Part shown: piece by piece, positions 13,030 to 60,154 of the stretch
How positions within the stretch are numbered: position 1 is the first letter of the stretch
Layout: every line of letters begins with the position of its first letter
NCBI GenBank assembly: GCA_905116865.2
Contig: CAJHNH020008401.1
Location: 421,001 to 485,000 of the forward strand
Length of the DNA stretch: 64,000 nucleotides
DNA from: Candidula unifasciata
Taxonomy: Eukaryota > Mollusca > Gastropoda > Stylommatophora > Geomitridae
Direction: 5' to 3'
Notes under the pieces: model-generated
Told to the model about the DNA's origin: nothing
The model's database searches: none
Seen by the model: the letters and a program-made list of their open reading frames with translations, nothing else
Translations under genes and position numbers: made by a program

Positions 13030-13283
13030 TATATGAAGCTAGTCGGCTTTGTGGCTAAGTCGATGCGAACGCTTAGTAATGCCGGGATGCCAGGTTCGAT
13101 TCCAGCTGCGGGCCATGCTCCTTGCGTGGGTTTCGACAGTGGTATCAAGAAAGCCGACCGTCCAGAAGGCAATGGCAAACTACTGGACGTAAATTTGCCT
13201 AGAAAAACCACGCAACCGCCAGCTGTTGGGGTTGGTTCTGCAACGTCCTGTAAAGGATACGCAACTAACCTCTATATGAAGCT
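13030..13283 (+). mobile_element. tRNA-derived SINE with perfect 11-bp target duplication
   Basis: The body is 13041-13272 (232 bp). It has a pol III A box TGGCTAAGTCG at 13052-13062 and an exact B box GGTTCGATTCC at 13093-13103, spaced as in a tRNA. The repeat TATATGAAGCT flanks it at 13030-13040 and 13273-13283. The 3' end is not A-rich. A 106-codon frame through it is incidental. Confidence 0.85.
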
Positions 13284-13686
13284 GCTTCTTTTTTTAACCG
13301 TCCCAAAGCTAGGTTCTGAAGTCTATTGTTCATGGTTGGATCTGGCGCACTGAGGTACTTTTCTGCTTATATTTGCCTTCTCCCAGTGTCTGTGTTTTCC
13401 CATCTTTCTCCGTTTCTAATATGTGGGTTGATTTCATGCCTCCTGTGATGACTCCAAGCGCTTGATTTTGCACTTTGTCCAACTCCTACCACTCTAGCCA
13501 TCATCATCTCTACCATTATTTCCACCATCGTCAAGGAAATTCTTTTATAATTTATGTTCAGCTCATTTGCCTCTTCACGGCGGGTTTCAACTGTTTCTCT
13601 TTAGGCCAAAGTTCATAGTCTGCACATGGCTTCCAGCCGTCAGCAGTTGGCTTTATATATCTTTATATATATCTTCTTCTTCTCTT

Positions 13687-13796
13687 GCCACTGAAAGAGC
13701 GGTTAGCGTGATCGTTTTTGTTTACAGATAAGCTGCGATATGCCGCTGAAATAGCGGTTAGAGCGATCGTTTTTGTTTACAGGTAGGCTGCGATAT
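13687..13796. repeat. 55-bp tandem duplication
   Basis: Two copies of a segment containing GCGGTTAG, GATCGTTTTTGTTTACAG and GCTGCGATAT, differing at a few bases. The first 20 bases faintly resemble a pol III A box, so it may be SINE-derived; this is uncertain. Confidence 0.7.
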
Positions 13797-14179
13797 CTGC
13801 GTCTTTCGAGCTAACACATAAAATGGGGTGGCGACGAGGACAGAGATGAGGAAAATAAATTCTCAGTATCGCCTCTCTTTCCACATTTGCTTACATTGAA
13901 CTGGTGCCATTGCTGAGTATACATAATCATCTCTACAGGGATAATATGGGAAGTGGCTAGAAATAATAATGAGATGAAAGAAAAGCCTGGAGACACAGAA
14001 GCCAAAGTGTCTTGCCCTGATTGAAAAATTGGACAGAGATGCACACTGTGACGTGTTAGATATCCCCCGGATAGAGCGTCGACAAACGGCCAAACACAAA
14101 CACTGGTTGATGGGAATCTCCCGGCTTATCTGGCAAATGCTGGTCACGGTTTCTGGCCGCCAATGCAAGAGCCGCGAAC

Positions 14180-14411
14180 CAGGGCTGCCAATGCTGGGGT
14201 TTTTCCACAGAACTGGGTTTTTATTTGACGCCTTGGGGAAATCTTTTTTTTTTTTTTTTCAATATATCCTTATATAAAAGTGGTAAATGTTTCGTAACTA
14301 TAAATTTAGTACGTTTTTAACAATCCGGGTTTTTGTATTTTGTTTTGGTCTTTGTCTATGGTTATGTTTAGCGAAGCTGGGTTTTTCAAAAAAATCTCAT
14401 TGGCAGCCCTG
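14180..14411. mobile_element. Non-autonomous hAT MITE with perfect 8-bp target duplication
   Basis: The 232-bp element has inverted ends CAGGGCTGCCAATG / CATTGGCAGCCCTG. CCGCGAAC is duplicated exactly at 14172-14179 and 14412-14419. GGGTTTTT-type motifs recur near both ends. It has no coding capacity. Terminal CAGGG and an 8-bp duplication are hallmarks of hAT elements. Confidence 0.88.
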
Positions 14412-14869
14412 CCGCGAACGCCGAACGGTGCACAGTCACATCCTGGGGATACTGGGGAATGTGTTCTTTGAATGAGATCTGCGTGCCAGCTATTTGATGG
14501 TATCAGTGTGTGTGTGCTAGGTATTTGAGCGCCGGTGACAATCTGCTGATCGGAGGAGACCAGGGAATTTTATGCGAATACCAGTCCAGGACATAAACGG
14601 GACATTATCAGTGACTTCGTGTGTTATGTGCTTATGAAAGTTTTATAACCGCAACGTTTATTTTGTCATTCGTGATGGTGTTTTATCAGGAAGCTGACTA
14701 GCCCTTTCTCGTTTCGATTGATTTTCCTAGGACTGTTACTCTAGTACGCACCTGACGAGATTCAGTGAAATATGCCTTGCAATAAATAGTGTAATCTATT
14801 GTTTGTGTCTTCTTTGTTCAATTTTACAGCCGGGAACAATTGCTTTAGCTTATATGTAACTTACCATCC

Positions 14870-15600
14870 CCTTGTGGGATGCAATTTTTCGTTATTTTGA
14901 AGCCCTACCCTGGCTCTTGACAGGGGCCGCAATATAGCCCGGCCATTCTTATGGCCTAATGGCTGAACGCGGTTTCCGGGACTTCATCCACATGGTGGCA
15001 CTTTGTGTCATAGGGTATTTATCGCTTGTGTGATGTTCTAGTGGGGTCAGATCTACTGCTTCGGTTGTTTGCTGATTTGTAGGGTCACTCCTGCTGCTGC
15101 AGCAGGACCAGGGCTGGAACCAGCCATACCTGCAACTTTCCGTCAAAATATACCCTGTTTTGAGCCGTGGCACATTTTTTGTTTCTGTCAGACGGTGGCC
15201 GTAGAATTGTTGCTTCATTTGTAGACTGAAAGGATATATTTTCGTCACCCAGCTTCTGAGTTGATGGCATGGCGTGATACTGTGAGCTGCGGATTTAATT
15301 TAGAATGCTTTTCAGCTGTGACCAACGTGGTGGTGTCAATTGTAGATTCAGAAAATGGCGCGATGCATATTGTCGCAATATTGGTGGCGCCATTTGTGAT
15401 TAAAATTGATGGCGTGTGCAACTGCTGATCTCTTGGTGACTTCTGCTACCATCCATGACGAACTGCATTTCTAATGTTGGACTATTTGTGTTAGCACTTC
15501 GGATGACTACCGTATGCTTTTAATGCGTGTGTATGCTAGTGCATATGCTGAGAGAGCAGTCTGTCAGTCTTTCCACAAGGGACTGTGATAAACATTATGT
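14870..15600. repeat. Dispersed two-module repeat, copy 1
   Basis: Module B (about 14870-15070) contains TGGCTCTTGACAGGGGCCGC and CACATGGTGGCACTTTGTGTCA. Module A (about 15150-15600) contains the complement of the 5' half of the copy at 60155-60780. Relative to that copy, B is in the same orientation and A is inverted. No terminal repeats or protein signature are seen, and the family is unknown to me. Confidence 0.7.
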
Positions 15601-15906
15601 GTGTTGTTCGTTGGCACAGTAGCGGAGCAACTATGGGGTGACCCGTTTGCTATGAATCTGAAACTAAGATTACCAGATAACCATTTCTCCATGGTTATAC
15701 CCACAGGAAGTCCGGTAAACATGGATACAATAGACGCTTCCTTCAAAGTATGAATGCATCTCCCTAAGAGGCAAAGAACCAACAATCTGCCCACTATTAA
15801 GCAAGATATGCAGAACGGTTGTGCACCCAACACTCAAGCCATTGAACAAAGCTAGAGTCCAGAAATGGATGGACCACCAGAACTTTCCCCTGCAGTTGAC
15901 AGGCGG

Positions 15907-15928
15907 TTAGGGTTAGGGTTAGGGTTAG
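15907..15928. repeat. Interstitial telomere-type repeat (TTAGGG)3.7
   Basis: Three full TTAGGG units plus TTAG. It matches the animal telomere repeat but is far too short, and too embedded, to be a telomere. Confidence 0.85.
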
Positions 15929-17409
15929 CGCGAAGAAGACTGAATGGTTGGCTGTACGGGCTGATTGACAAATGGTTGACTGACTGATCTTGGTTGCCTG
16001 ATTAATTAACTGATCGTTCGGGGGATTGGCTCTCATATGAACATACATACTGGAAGAGGAACATTGGCGACACCAAACATTCGATGGACAAGTAAAACAG
16101 AAAGTCACTCAAGTGGTAACAACAGGTAGACCCTTATGTACAACAGACAAGGGGAGTCTAGTAGTGGTCGCGGGCGAGCGTGTGTATCTGATTTGTGTGG
16201 GAGACTGCAAGGTCAGGGGTCAGGATACACTGACAGACGTACTGCTGGTGGTTGTGATTAACACTGCCTTGTCGATGAGTGATGTGTTTGAATCTCCATT
16301 CGATCAATGGTTCGTCAACTGACGACTTGTGAGAAGTAGGCAGAAAGAACAAAATGCTGGCCTATATAAACATGTATGTCCATGGCTAAACTCCTCCCCC
16401 CCCCCCCCCCTCCTTCCGTGCTGGGGAAACGAAAACAGACCTACTGCTACTTTAGTAAACACTTCCTAGCAGGCGACGAATGTAGGGTTTACTGCAATCA
16501 TATTTTGGAGCCGAAATAGATATCATAATAGATATCGCAGCCTGTCGGTAAACCATAAGAAAAGTGTGTCAAAGGCCTTAAAAAAGGGAAGAAAAGTGGT
16601 GGGTGGGGGGGGGGGGGCACATCCGTAAACCTTGCGCTAGCTGAAATGACTGTATGGGCAGAACTAGTGTCACCTCTAGTGGCTTGTGCTTTAGTTACTT
16701 TCAAGGCAATGCCTATGTGCGGCCAGGCTTAATAGGCAGCAAACAGCGAGCGGGCACAGGGCGCTCTGGTTTCAGTTGTACGATTTTCCCACTCGCCCGC
16801 CGGCCTTCTAGACGTCCAATCTTCACCTTCGTTGGGCGGCACAAGCTGAATTCTTCAACAGTTTTCACTTCAGGCATCTGTTTACGTTCTGCGAGCGATC
16901 GCCTGCAATCCTGCTGGGTGTGGCAAACGCCTGGTGGATGCTTGCATTCATCCCACACGTGTTGGCTATAGGACATTCTCCGACCAAAGACAACCGTTTG
17001 GCTCAAGTATATATTGAAACCATCACCGAGTTATTGTAACCTTTGACATTTAAATGGCTTCTTTTATTAAATGAATAATTGTTCACGTATTTGAAGGCTG
17101 TCTTAGGCTTGGCTGAGATATCTGCCCGAGTGTTGTTATGCGTGAAACATTCTAGACCCCCAGTGTGTTTCTGCGGAAAGGAAGGGGCGGAGTTCTTGTA
17201 GGTTACACATTTATATAGCTCAAGTTTCTTTCTGGAAGGCAAGTGTCCTTTCACACTGCAATAACCACTGATGGTGTCCACGGGAGATAACTGTGCTGAG
17301 CTTTCAGTTGCCCTTGCCTGCGTTAGCGCAGTGTGTTGATTGCTCGACCAGATTACAATTGTGGCAAAGTCTTGGGGATTTATCCTAACATCGCGACGGA
17401 GTGCATTTG
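15929..17409. other. No recognisable gene
   Basis: Holds homopolymer runs (C-rich at about 16388-16410, G-rich at about 16604-16617) and open frames of up to about 105 codons on both strands near 16650-17010, with no motif I recognise. The overlapping frames on opposite strands are typical of chance. Confidence 0.45.
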
Positions 17410-17721
17410 TGTGTGATAGTCTTATTAACCGTGTATTTATGCGTATAGTCTAAACAGAACTGTACTTACATTTATAGTAAAGTCCAAACAAGATTACTTA
17501 TGCGTATAGTGTATTTGAATGCGTACAAGCTGATCAATGAGTATTTATATGCATATAGTCTAAGCATGGTTTATTTATATGTGTATAGTCTAATCACGGT
17601 GTATGTATACGCTTATGGGTTAATTATGGTGAATTTATTTGCGTATAGTTCAATCATGGTGTATTTATATGTTTATGGGCTAATTATGGTGTATTTATGT
17701 GTGTATAGTTTAATCATGGTG

Positions 17722-17752
<31 letters not shown>

Positions 17753-17780
17753 AGTCTAATCAATGTGTATTTCTGTGTGT
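17410..17780. repeat. About 30-bp minisatellite with internal (TA)n
   Basis: About eleven degenerate copies of a unit like GTGTATTTATGTGTGTATAG followed by TTTAATCATG. A (TA)n run sits at about 17720-17744. The unit length is a multiple of three, so a Tyr/Leu/Ile-rich frame stays open; I judge it artefactual. Confidence 0.85.
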
Positions 17781-18103
17781 ATAGACTAAACACGATTGGA
17801 CTTTTTTTAAGCACGAACACATAAATCTAATGACTATATACTGTCCTACCCAAGTTCAGCAAAAATAGGGATGTTGATAATGAGAGACAACGGAACACTT
17901 ACACACAGTAACGGTCAGAAAATCGAGGGCAATGCTAGAATGTATTGTGTTCACTTGATCAACAAACCAGCGATGAACGTGCTGCTAGTTGTTTGATGTG
18001 GGGTCAGTGAAACTACAATAGACCCGACCCAGGAGCCCAGTGCCGCCAGGGTGGATCTAGGGCTAGGGTCGAGAATTGGCTGGAAGTTGTCATGACGTCA
18101 ACC

Positions 18104-52814
<34,711 letters not shown>

Positions 52815-52929
52815 GTCAGAAGGAAAACTCCTACTGTGAGGTGTCCTGTGCGATGTCCTGTGCAATGAGGTGCTGCTCAGTTCTCATTCACTGCCACCAC
52901 CACCACTATAACATCTGAATCATGGGACT

Positions 52930-53110
52930 TCTGTGCCTGAGAATTGAGGTTCAACCCTGGTTTATTCATTCTGTGCTTGAGAACTGAGGTTCAACCCTGG
53001 TTTATTCATTCTGTGCTTGAGAACTGAGGTTCAACACTGGTTTATTCATTCTGTGCCTGAGGATTGAGGTTCAACACTGGTTAATTCATTCTGTGCCACT
53101 GGTTGTCAAC
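52930..53110. repeat. 40-bp minisatellite, four copies, in the putative 3' UTR
   Basis: The unit contains CTGTGCTTGAGAACTGAGGT and TCAACACTGGTTTATTCATT. Confidence 0.9.
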
Positions 53111-53429
53111 ACTGGTGGTGGACAGATCGGTTGAGAAGAATCAACAAGCTATGTAGACCAGCTACCCCACATGTGGCCAGATCATGGAGCATAGAAAACT
53201 GGCAGGTGTTATGGGTCTGCAGCTCCAAAAAGCTAACTCAATTCACCTGAACTGGACAAAAACAAAAACAATAACAAAGATGGAAAACATACTATGAATA
53301 TCTCAGGGAAGAACTTTGCAATTGTTCTTGTGAAAACTGAAAGGACATTGCTGCTAATCATAATCACATCTATGCTGGCATATACTTTGAGCATTTACAA
53401 ACTGGGTTAGCTACACAGTCTAGTTATTC

Positions 53430-54330
53430 ACAAATTGGACCAGCTAAACACAGAGAGCCTTGCTGTTCAAAAATTGTCCAGCTACACATAGAGAGGCTTG
53501 CTGTTCACAAACTGGACAGCTACACACAGAGAGCCTTGTTGTTCACAATTTGGGCAGCTACACACAGAGAGAGCCTTGTTGTTCACAATTTAGGCAGCTA
53601 CACACAGACAGTCCTGCTGTTCACAAACTGGGCAGCTACACACAAAGAGCCTTGTTGTTCACAATTTGGGCAGCTACACACAGAGAGAGCCTTGTTGTTC
53701 ATAATTTAGGCAGCTACACACAGACAGTCCTGCTGTTCACAAACTGGGCAGCTACACACAGATAGTCTTGCTGTTCACAAACTGGGCAGCTACACACAGA
53801 GAGCCTTGTTGTTCACAAATTGGGTAGCTACACACAGATACAGGCTTGCTGTTCAAAAATTTGGTAGCTAAACACAAAGAGGCTTGCTGTTGAGAAATTG
53901 GGTAGCTTAACACAGAGAGGCTTGCTGTTCACAAATTGGGCTAGCTACACACAGAGAGGCTTGCTGTTCACAAATTGGGCAGAGAGACTTGCTGTTCACA
54001 AATTGGGCAGCTACACACAGAGACAGGCTTGCTGTTCACAAATTGGGCAGCTACACACAGAGACAGGCTTGCTGTTCACAAATTGAGCTAGCTACACACA
54101 GAAACAGGCTTGCTGTTCACAGATTGGGCTAGCTACACACAGAGACAGGCTTGCTGTTCACAGATTGGGCTAGCTACACATAGAGACAGGCTTGCTGTTC
54201 ACAAATTGGGCAGCTACACACAGAGAGGCTTGATGTTCACAAACTGGGCTAGCTACACACAGAGAGGCTTGATGTTCACAAACTGGGCAGTTATACAGAG
54301 ACAGGCTTGCTTTTCACAAACTGGGCCTGC
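53430..54330. repeat. 38-40-bp minisatellite, about 23 copies
   Basis: The basic unit of 38 bp reads CTTGCTGTTCACAAATTGGG then CAGCTACACACAGAGAGG. Many copies carry 1-4 extra bases in the GAGA(CA)GG part. It would lie in the 3' UTR if the poly(A) site near 55.0 kb is used. Confidence 0.93.
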
Positions 54331-55014
54331 ACACTCAGTAAAACAGTAAAAAAACCTGTGTGGGTTCCAGGACTCTATGAGAGAGGGGGAGGGTGCATAG
54401 ATCTACTGCCCTCTAGCCAGCTGGTCATAAACGATGACTATTTCAGTATTTGATGAAATTAAATGTGTTGGGCCAAAAGATGCAGAAACTGCTGCCTAGC
54501 TGTAAATCACAACACAACCTGTCATCCACCCATCTGAGCATGAATGCAGAAAAAGAACTATTTAAAGAGACAAGAAAAGTAAAGTACCCTTTTCCATGCC
54601 TTTAGACGTACAAGGCATATAGGGCTAGACCTATATTTTATAGACCAATCAGCACCAGATGGGTGATGTGGTCAGCATCACGCCGGTCGCTTTTACTTCC
54701 TGGGACTGCACCCGGTACCCACTCAAGGCTGGGTCGACCTGGGAACCAAGGTCAGACAAGAAAAAGCTACATGTTTTACCATGGCTATTGTTCAGTTTAG
54801 GATCTGCTCATTGGTAGACAGTGAGTTCACATGGAGAGTTGATTTTGGAATAGTGTATCCAGCTAGCATAATTAGTTGTACCCACATGTGTACATAATGT
54901 CATCATTGCCTGTGATTTCTTTGTAAGGAATGTCAGGAGAGAGTTTCTGTAATTGGTGTCAGGATGTTCATTCATTTCGAATGATCATAATGTTTGAAAG
55001 TCAAAACAATGTTG
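54331..55014. other. No recognisable gene (possible 3' UTR)
   Basis: A short dispersed motif AGGCATATAGGGCTAGAC at about 54613-54630 also occurs at about 24371. Otherwise featureless. Confidence 0.45.
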
Positions 55015-55038
55015 TAAATAAAAAATAAAAATAAAAAG
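55015..55038 (+). terminator. Candidate poly(A) signal cluster for the CARD-LRR gene
   Basis: Overlapping AATAAA hexamers, with another AATAAA at about 55115. This is the first clear cluster after the stop codon at 52814, which gives a 3' UTR of about 2.2 kb. No transcript evidence is available. Confidence 0.4.
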
Positions 55039-55534
55039 TCAGGCATAAATAACATGTTTCATTATGGACGTGTAAATTTTGTAGCACCTGACAGAATGTG
55101 ATAAATGTGCTAGTTAATAAACTGTACAGTATATTGTTTGTGTCCTCCTTGTAAAAATATTGTAAATTATCACAAGTTTTGTTGTTTAAGTTCTCCATCT
55201 TGTCAGGGTACAAGGGCCTATCAGATTTACAGAGCTCAAGAGAGAGCTCTACCAATGGTAGCTTTGCTAACTGGAGGCTCTCCTGTAGCTATCAGATCAA
55301 GGGAGACATAACCCTGCTGCTTTGGAGAAAGACTGGAGGACATTCACAGACTGGGAAATACACATCAAAACAACAAAAATGTTGATTGAAATCTGTGGTA
55401 CTGAGTCAAAGCCTGGACAAAACAGTGCAATCTAACTCGCTTCAAAAGAATGTCTTGTTTAAAAAAAAAAAATATGTTTCTTATTCAGCCATAAAATTTC
55501 TGCGCCATCTTCTCCTCTTTCCACTCTCTCCGTT

Positions 55535-55650
55535 ACCATCGGAATTAGAACTCTTCGCTTGCTGCTGGAGATGGGGACTGAGCACTTATGGGACTGTACC
55601 GAGTGCTGTGATGCCGATTCTTAATTCAACATTTAACATTCAGTCATAAA
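55535..55650 (+). mobile_element. LINE 3' UTR fragment
   Basis: Shares AACTCTTCGCTTGCTGCTG, GAGATGGGGACTGAGCACTT and an ATTCAACATTTAACATT tail with 58740-58850 (reverse) and 23530-23610. The tail of the related minus-strand copy follows LINE RNase H sequence, which identifies this as the same family's 3' end. Confidence 0.75.
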
Positions 55651-55804
55651 ATGACAACTGACACAGTGAAGGAGTAGCTACGATTTCATATTTATTTTGA
55701 TATTAGCTGGGTGTGAATGCAGTTATTGGCAAATGTTCTGATAAAATAAGATATCCACAGGCTGGAAATATAATCTCTCAGAAGTATTTGCTAACAGCCT
55801 GGGC

Positions 55805-56600
55805 AACATTTCAACCCCTGCCCTAAGAACATTTCAACCTGTGCCCTGGCAACATTTCAACCCCTGCCCTGGCAACACTTTAACCCCTGTGCTGTGGACA
55901 TTTCAACCACATGCCCTGGCAATATCTCAACTCTTGCCCTAGAAACATTTCAACTCCTGCCCTTGGAACATTTCAAACTCCTGCCTTTGGAACATTTCAA
56001 CTCCTGCCCTTGGAACATTTCAAACTCCTGCCCTTGGAACATTTCAACTCCTGCCCTGGGAACATTTCAACTCCTGCCCCGGGAACATTTCAACTCCTGC
56101 CCTGGGAACATTTCAAACTCCTACCTTGGCAACTTCAACTCCTGCCCTGGCAACACCTCAGTCCCTGCCATGTAAACATTTCAACCCATGCCCTGAAAAC
56201 ATTTTAACCCCTGCCCTGAAAACATTTTAACCCCTGATCTGGAAACATTTCAACTCCTGCCCTGGCAACATTTCAACCCCTGCCCTGGCAACATTTCAAC
56301 CCCTGCCCTGGCAACATTTCAACCCCAGCCCTGGCAACATTTCAACCCCTGCCCTGGAAACATTTCAACCCCTTCCATGGCAACATTTCAACCCCTTCCA
56401 TGGCAACATTTCAACCCCTTCCATGGCAACATTTCAACTCCAGCCCTGGCAACATTTCAACCCCTGCCCTGGCAACATTTTTACTCCTGCCCTGGAAACA
56501 TTTCAACCCCTTCCATGGCAACATTTCAACCACTTCCATGGCAACATTTCAACTCCAGCCCTGAAAAAATTTCAACCCCTGCCCTGGAAACATTTCAACT
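55805..56600. repeat. 23-bp minisatellite, about 34 copies
   Basis: The unit is AACATTTCAACCCCTGCCCT plus GGC, with variants CTTCCATGGC and CTGCCCTGGG. It shares its 23-bp period, but no sequence, with the array at 50545. Confidence 0.94.
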
Positions 56601-57134
56601 CTTAACAGAATATTACCAACATGTAAATTTTGTGATCTGAGAAGAAGGTAAGGGGACACCACTTCATACGCTCCTCAGGAATAAGGTTAGTCAGCACAAA
56701 AAAAGATTTATGCTTAACTAACTTGTTCTGAGAAACTTCATCCCAGTCTTGAGACTGCATGGTATGAGCTACACACGAGGGGTTCTTGTGAATTGGGTGT
56801 GAACAACAAGTCAATGTGGGAGGACACAAAAGATGCTACACGGATACTGCCCAGTAACACAAACATTTTATGTATGTATCTGGTTTCTAAATCAAAGCAA
56901 TATGTGATGTGTGATTTCATTTATTACAATTCATGTGATTATTGCTGCTCATTGTGAAAAAGTTATCCTGTAAATATGATACTGTATATATAACCAAATG
57001 ACACTTGTTGTTACTACTTCAAACACGCACCATCTAAATGTGCTCAAAATGTGAACAAGTCATTCTACAATTTTATATGTTACCATTTTTAGTGTATTAT
57101 TGTCATGACCAAAATCTTTTTTCCTTAGAAAAAA
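56601..57134. other. No recognisable gene
   Basis: A+T-rich unique sequence between arrays. Confidence 0.45.
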
Positions 57135-57640
57135 AATTATTTGTACTCACCACAGTGTATCTGTAAAAGATACTGGTACACACAACACTGTATCTGTAAA
57201 AGATACAGTACACACAACAGTGTATCTGTAAAAGATACTGGTACATACCACAGTGTATCTGTAAAAGATACTGGTACACACCACAGTGTGTCTGTAAAAG
57301 ATACAGGTACACACCACAGTGTATCTGTAAAGGATATTGGTACACACCACAGTGTATCTGTAAGATAACTGTACATACCACAGTATATCTGTAAAAGATA
57401 CAGGTACACACCACAATGCATCTGTAATAGATACTGGTAGTAACCCCAATGTATCTGTAAAAGATACAGTACACACCACAATGTATCTGTAAAAGATACT
57501 GGTACACACCACAGTGTATCTGTAAAAGATACTGGTACATACCACAGTGTATCAGTAAAAGATACCGATACACACCACAGTGTAGCTGTAAAATATACTT
57601 GTACACACCACAGTGTATCTGTAAAAGATACCCGTACAGG
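57135..57640. repeat. 33-bp minisatellite, about 15 copies
   Basis: The unit contains CCACAGTGTATCTGTAAAAG and ATACTGGTACACA. The period of 33 bp keeps minus-strand frames open up to 185 codons; these are artefacts. Confidence 0.93.
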
Positions 57641-58739
57641 CCTGCAGGTGAGAGGCCCAAAGGACGGTTATAACTTTAGGGATTAAACAGGGTATCTTTT
57701 TTTGTGTGGCCTTGTTGGCTTGCCTTCCAAAATAAGATTTTGTAATCTCAGGATAGTCAAACGTTTAGTTACCTGTCCAGAGGGAAGGAGCTACATGTAA
57801 GTTATCCAGAAGTATAATTTAAACAACATGGTGTGGCAGGGTATAAATACCATGGGTATCAATAATTGTGACAACAATCAAAAGTACTAATTTATGTTAT
57901 GTAAACAGTGTTAAAATTAGAGGGAAGACGTAAAATAATAGTAATTAAACAATAAATAACCGAAAATTGCTCAGACTGCAACTTGGAGTGGCTTATTTCA
58001 TATAATAGAAGATACCTGTTCTGACTGTCCGAAACATAACATTAAATACTGTTCACTAAACTGCAAAAATTATGAATTTCAAAGAACTTCCAGAATTGGA
58101 CTAGATGGTCAAGCCTATGACAGCGGAAAACATGCCAGGTTGGTAGTTTGTTTTCTCCAGGATTTCAGGCTGCATGTTGAAAACTCAAGGATGTGAATTC
58201 CTACATGTACAAATTCCTGAAAACCTGGTCAACGGCAGGATAATTGTACATGGTAACCTGATATCCGGTCTGGCAAGGGATCTATGCTAAAGATAAACAG
58301 CCCTAGAGCCATTAGCTGAGGTTCCAACATCACTGGAGACGGGTCGTCCCTTACCCATAACTAATCTGTTCTTGTGCCTGAGGAAATCACACATGTCCTT
58401 CACTGGCTTTTTGGAAAACCGCTAAAAACTTATCAGTCTTTTCAAAATCTTGCACATGCATAGTATAAAATGCTGTTGGCACAAACAGTTCATCACGTAA
58501 GCAGGTATTGTGTCAGCAAAAATACGCGTCATTTTGAACTCGCAAGTTAAGTGAAGGAAAAGAACTTCACATGAAATTCACAATTCACAGCGTCACACCA
58601 AGTAGCTGGGAAACTGAAACTTAAGACTCCCTGTCCAAACATGGGGAATTTGCACCAGCCAAACATAGCTGGAAACAAAACATTTGGTTGTTTCCAGCCT
58701 TAGTTTACTGCAGGAAATAATACTTTTGTGTAACAAAAT
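57641..58739. other. No recognisable gene
   Basis: Unique A+T-rich sequence, no coding signal. Confidence 0.45.
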
Positions 58740-59190
58740 AATGTTGAATGTTGAATTATGAATCAACATCACAACACTCGGGACTCCCATAAGTGCTTAG
58801 TCCCCATCTTCAGCAGCAAGCGAAGAGTTAAAATTCCGATGGTACCAGTAACAGTCTGATTGTATATCTGTCTCGCTCCTCCCCTGAGTGTGGAGCATTG
58901 GCCAAATCCCCTTGTAACTCCTCACAGAGCCATTCTCCTCAGACCGTATGATCTATCTGTTCCTCGGTACTGTTCACTCGCTCTCAAAGGGCCCTCACAA
59001 CATCCAGCTTGTCACATATCAGTTCACCACCAAGTGGTGCAGAACTGGCCAGTCTATCCGCCTGCTCATTTCCCAACACATCGGTGGGACATGGAGAAAA
59101 TATCCAAATGATGCTAACTACCCGGGACCTCTGGAGTGATGCTTGCCACTCTGCACAGAGCATGCCTGTCTCCACCTTTCTCAGCAACAA
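58740..59190 (-). mobile_element. LINE 3' end: RNase H segment plus 3' UTR
   Basis: On the minus strand, the RNase H segment reads CAEWQASLQRSRVVSIIWIF then VLGNEQADRLASSAPLGGEL (59190-58990). The 3' UTR follows, with CTCTTCGCTTGCTGCTGAAG and an ATTCAACATT repeat tail. This copy is the template that explains the amplified LINE at 21535-23610. Confidence 0.82.
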
Positions 59191-59357
59191 AATAATAAAA
59201 TTTACTTATGTTAAAATATGATATAGAGAATTATTAATATCCCATATCAGGTTAGATATTTCCAAAGACAAATTGCACAGTCTGATAATCAGTTTTTTTT
59301 AAAAGTACCCTTAAACTATATTAGACTTAACAATGTATACTCCTACAAACTGATACA

Positions 59358-59570
59358 TCTTCTTCTTCTATATGTTCACCGGCTGTAAACTTCCGTGGAA
59401 AATTTTGGTTGTTAGTCCACTTCTGGACTTTGGTCTTATTCCAGAACTTGACTTTTGCATGCACTTCTGTTTTACAGATCTGGCTTTCTGTATGCAGACT
59501 ATTGGTTCCTCGCCAGTTAGACATTTGCAGATGGATCATCTCACTGACTGGAGACTGCCCAGTTTGGTTT
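59358..59570 (+). repeat. Dispersed repeat, copy 2 (first copy at 38730)
   Basis: Shared landmarks are listed under 38730-38913. This copy extends about 30 bp farther at its right end. Confidence 0.7.
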
Positions 59571-60154
59571 GAGACGGGTGGTAGCTGATCAATGACATTT
59601 GAAAATGTCTACAACAGTCAAAGGCAACCAGTGGCGCCCTTGTCTACACCAACTGACGTATAAGTCGTAACTGCTGCCTCTCGCTTTGTTTCCGAGATCA
59701 AGTAAGGCCAAGCATGAAGTTCCTCGTCTCCATATTACAACGCCTGGGCAATACTGTAGATACTATAACGTGGCTTGCTTACTCCGAAAGAAAGGAAACA
59801 CCAGTTCCTTTGAAACAAATAACGCTTCCGGAGCTGCAGGATTAGAAAAGCAGCACTATGGCAGCTTGTCGGAGCTCCCATCCTAGAACAGCTGCCGGTC
59901 AAGGCTAAGGGCCTGATCTGAGAGTCTGACCTGCCACAAATAAAACGTTTTCAGGTTCCATTTCCTCTTCCTCCTCAATGTGCTCCTTTTTCTTCTGAAA
60001 ATTAAAAAAAAAAAAAAAAACAACGCTATAAAATGTCCCCACAAACTCATTAAATGGTAGCAGGAACACTCTTCAAGAGACAGTTTATTTTCTAACCTGG
60101 AAGATTGATATCTGAGTTACAAACCATACACCCAGGAAAAACACACATAATGTT
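59571..60154. other. No recognisable gene
   Basis: Short frames only; an A-run lies at 60001-60020. Confidence 0.45.

Noticed and set aside
16654..17006. Overlapping frames of about 100 codons on both strands
   Set aside because: No known motif; opposite-strand frames mirror each other, as expected by chance in G+C-richer DNA.
57103..57660. 185-codon minus-strand frame
   Set aside because: By-product of a 33-bp array; three frames open.
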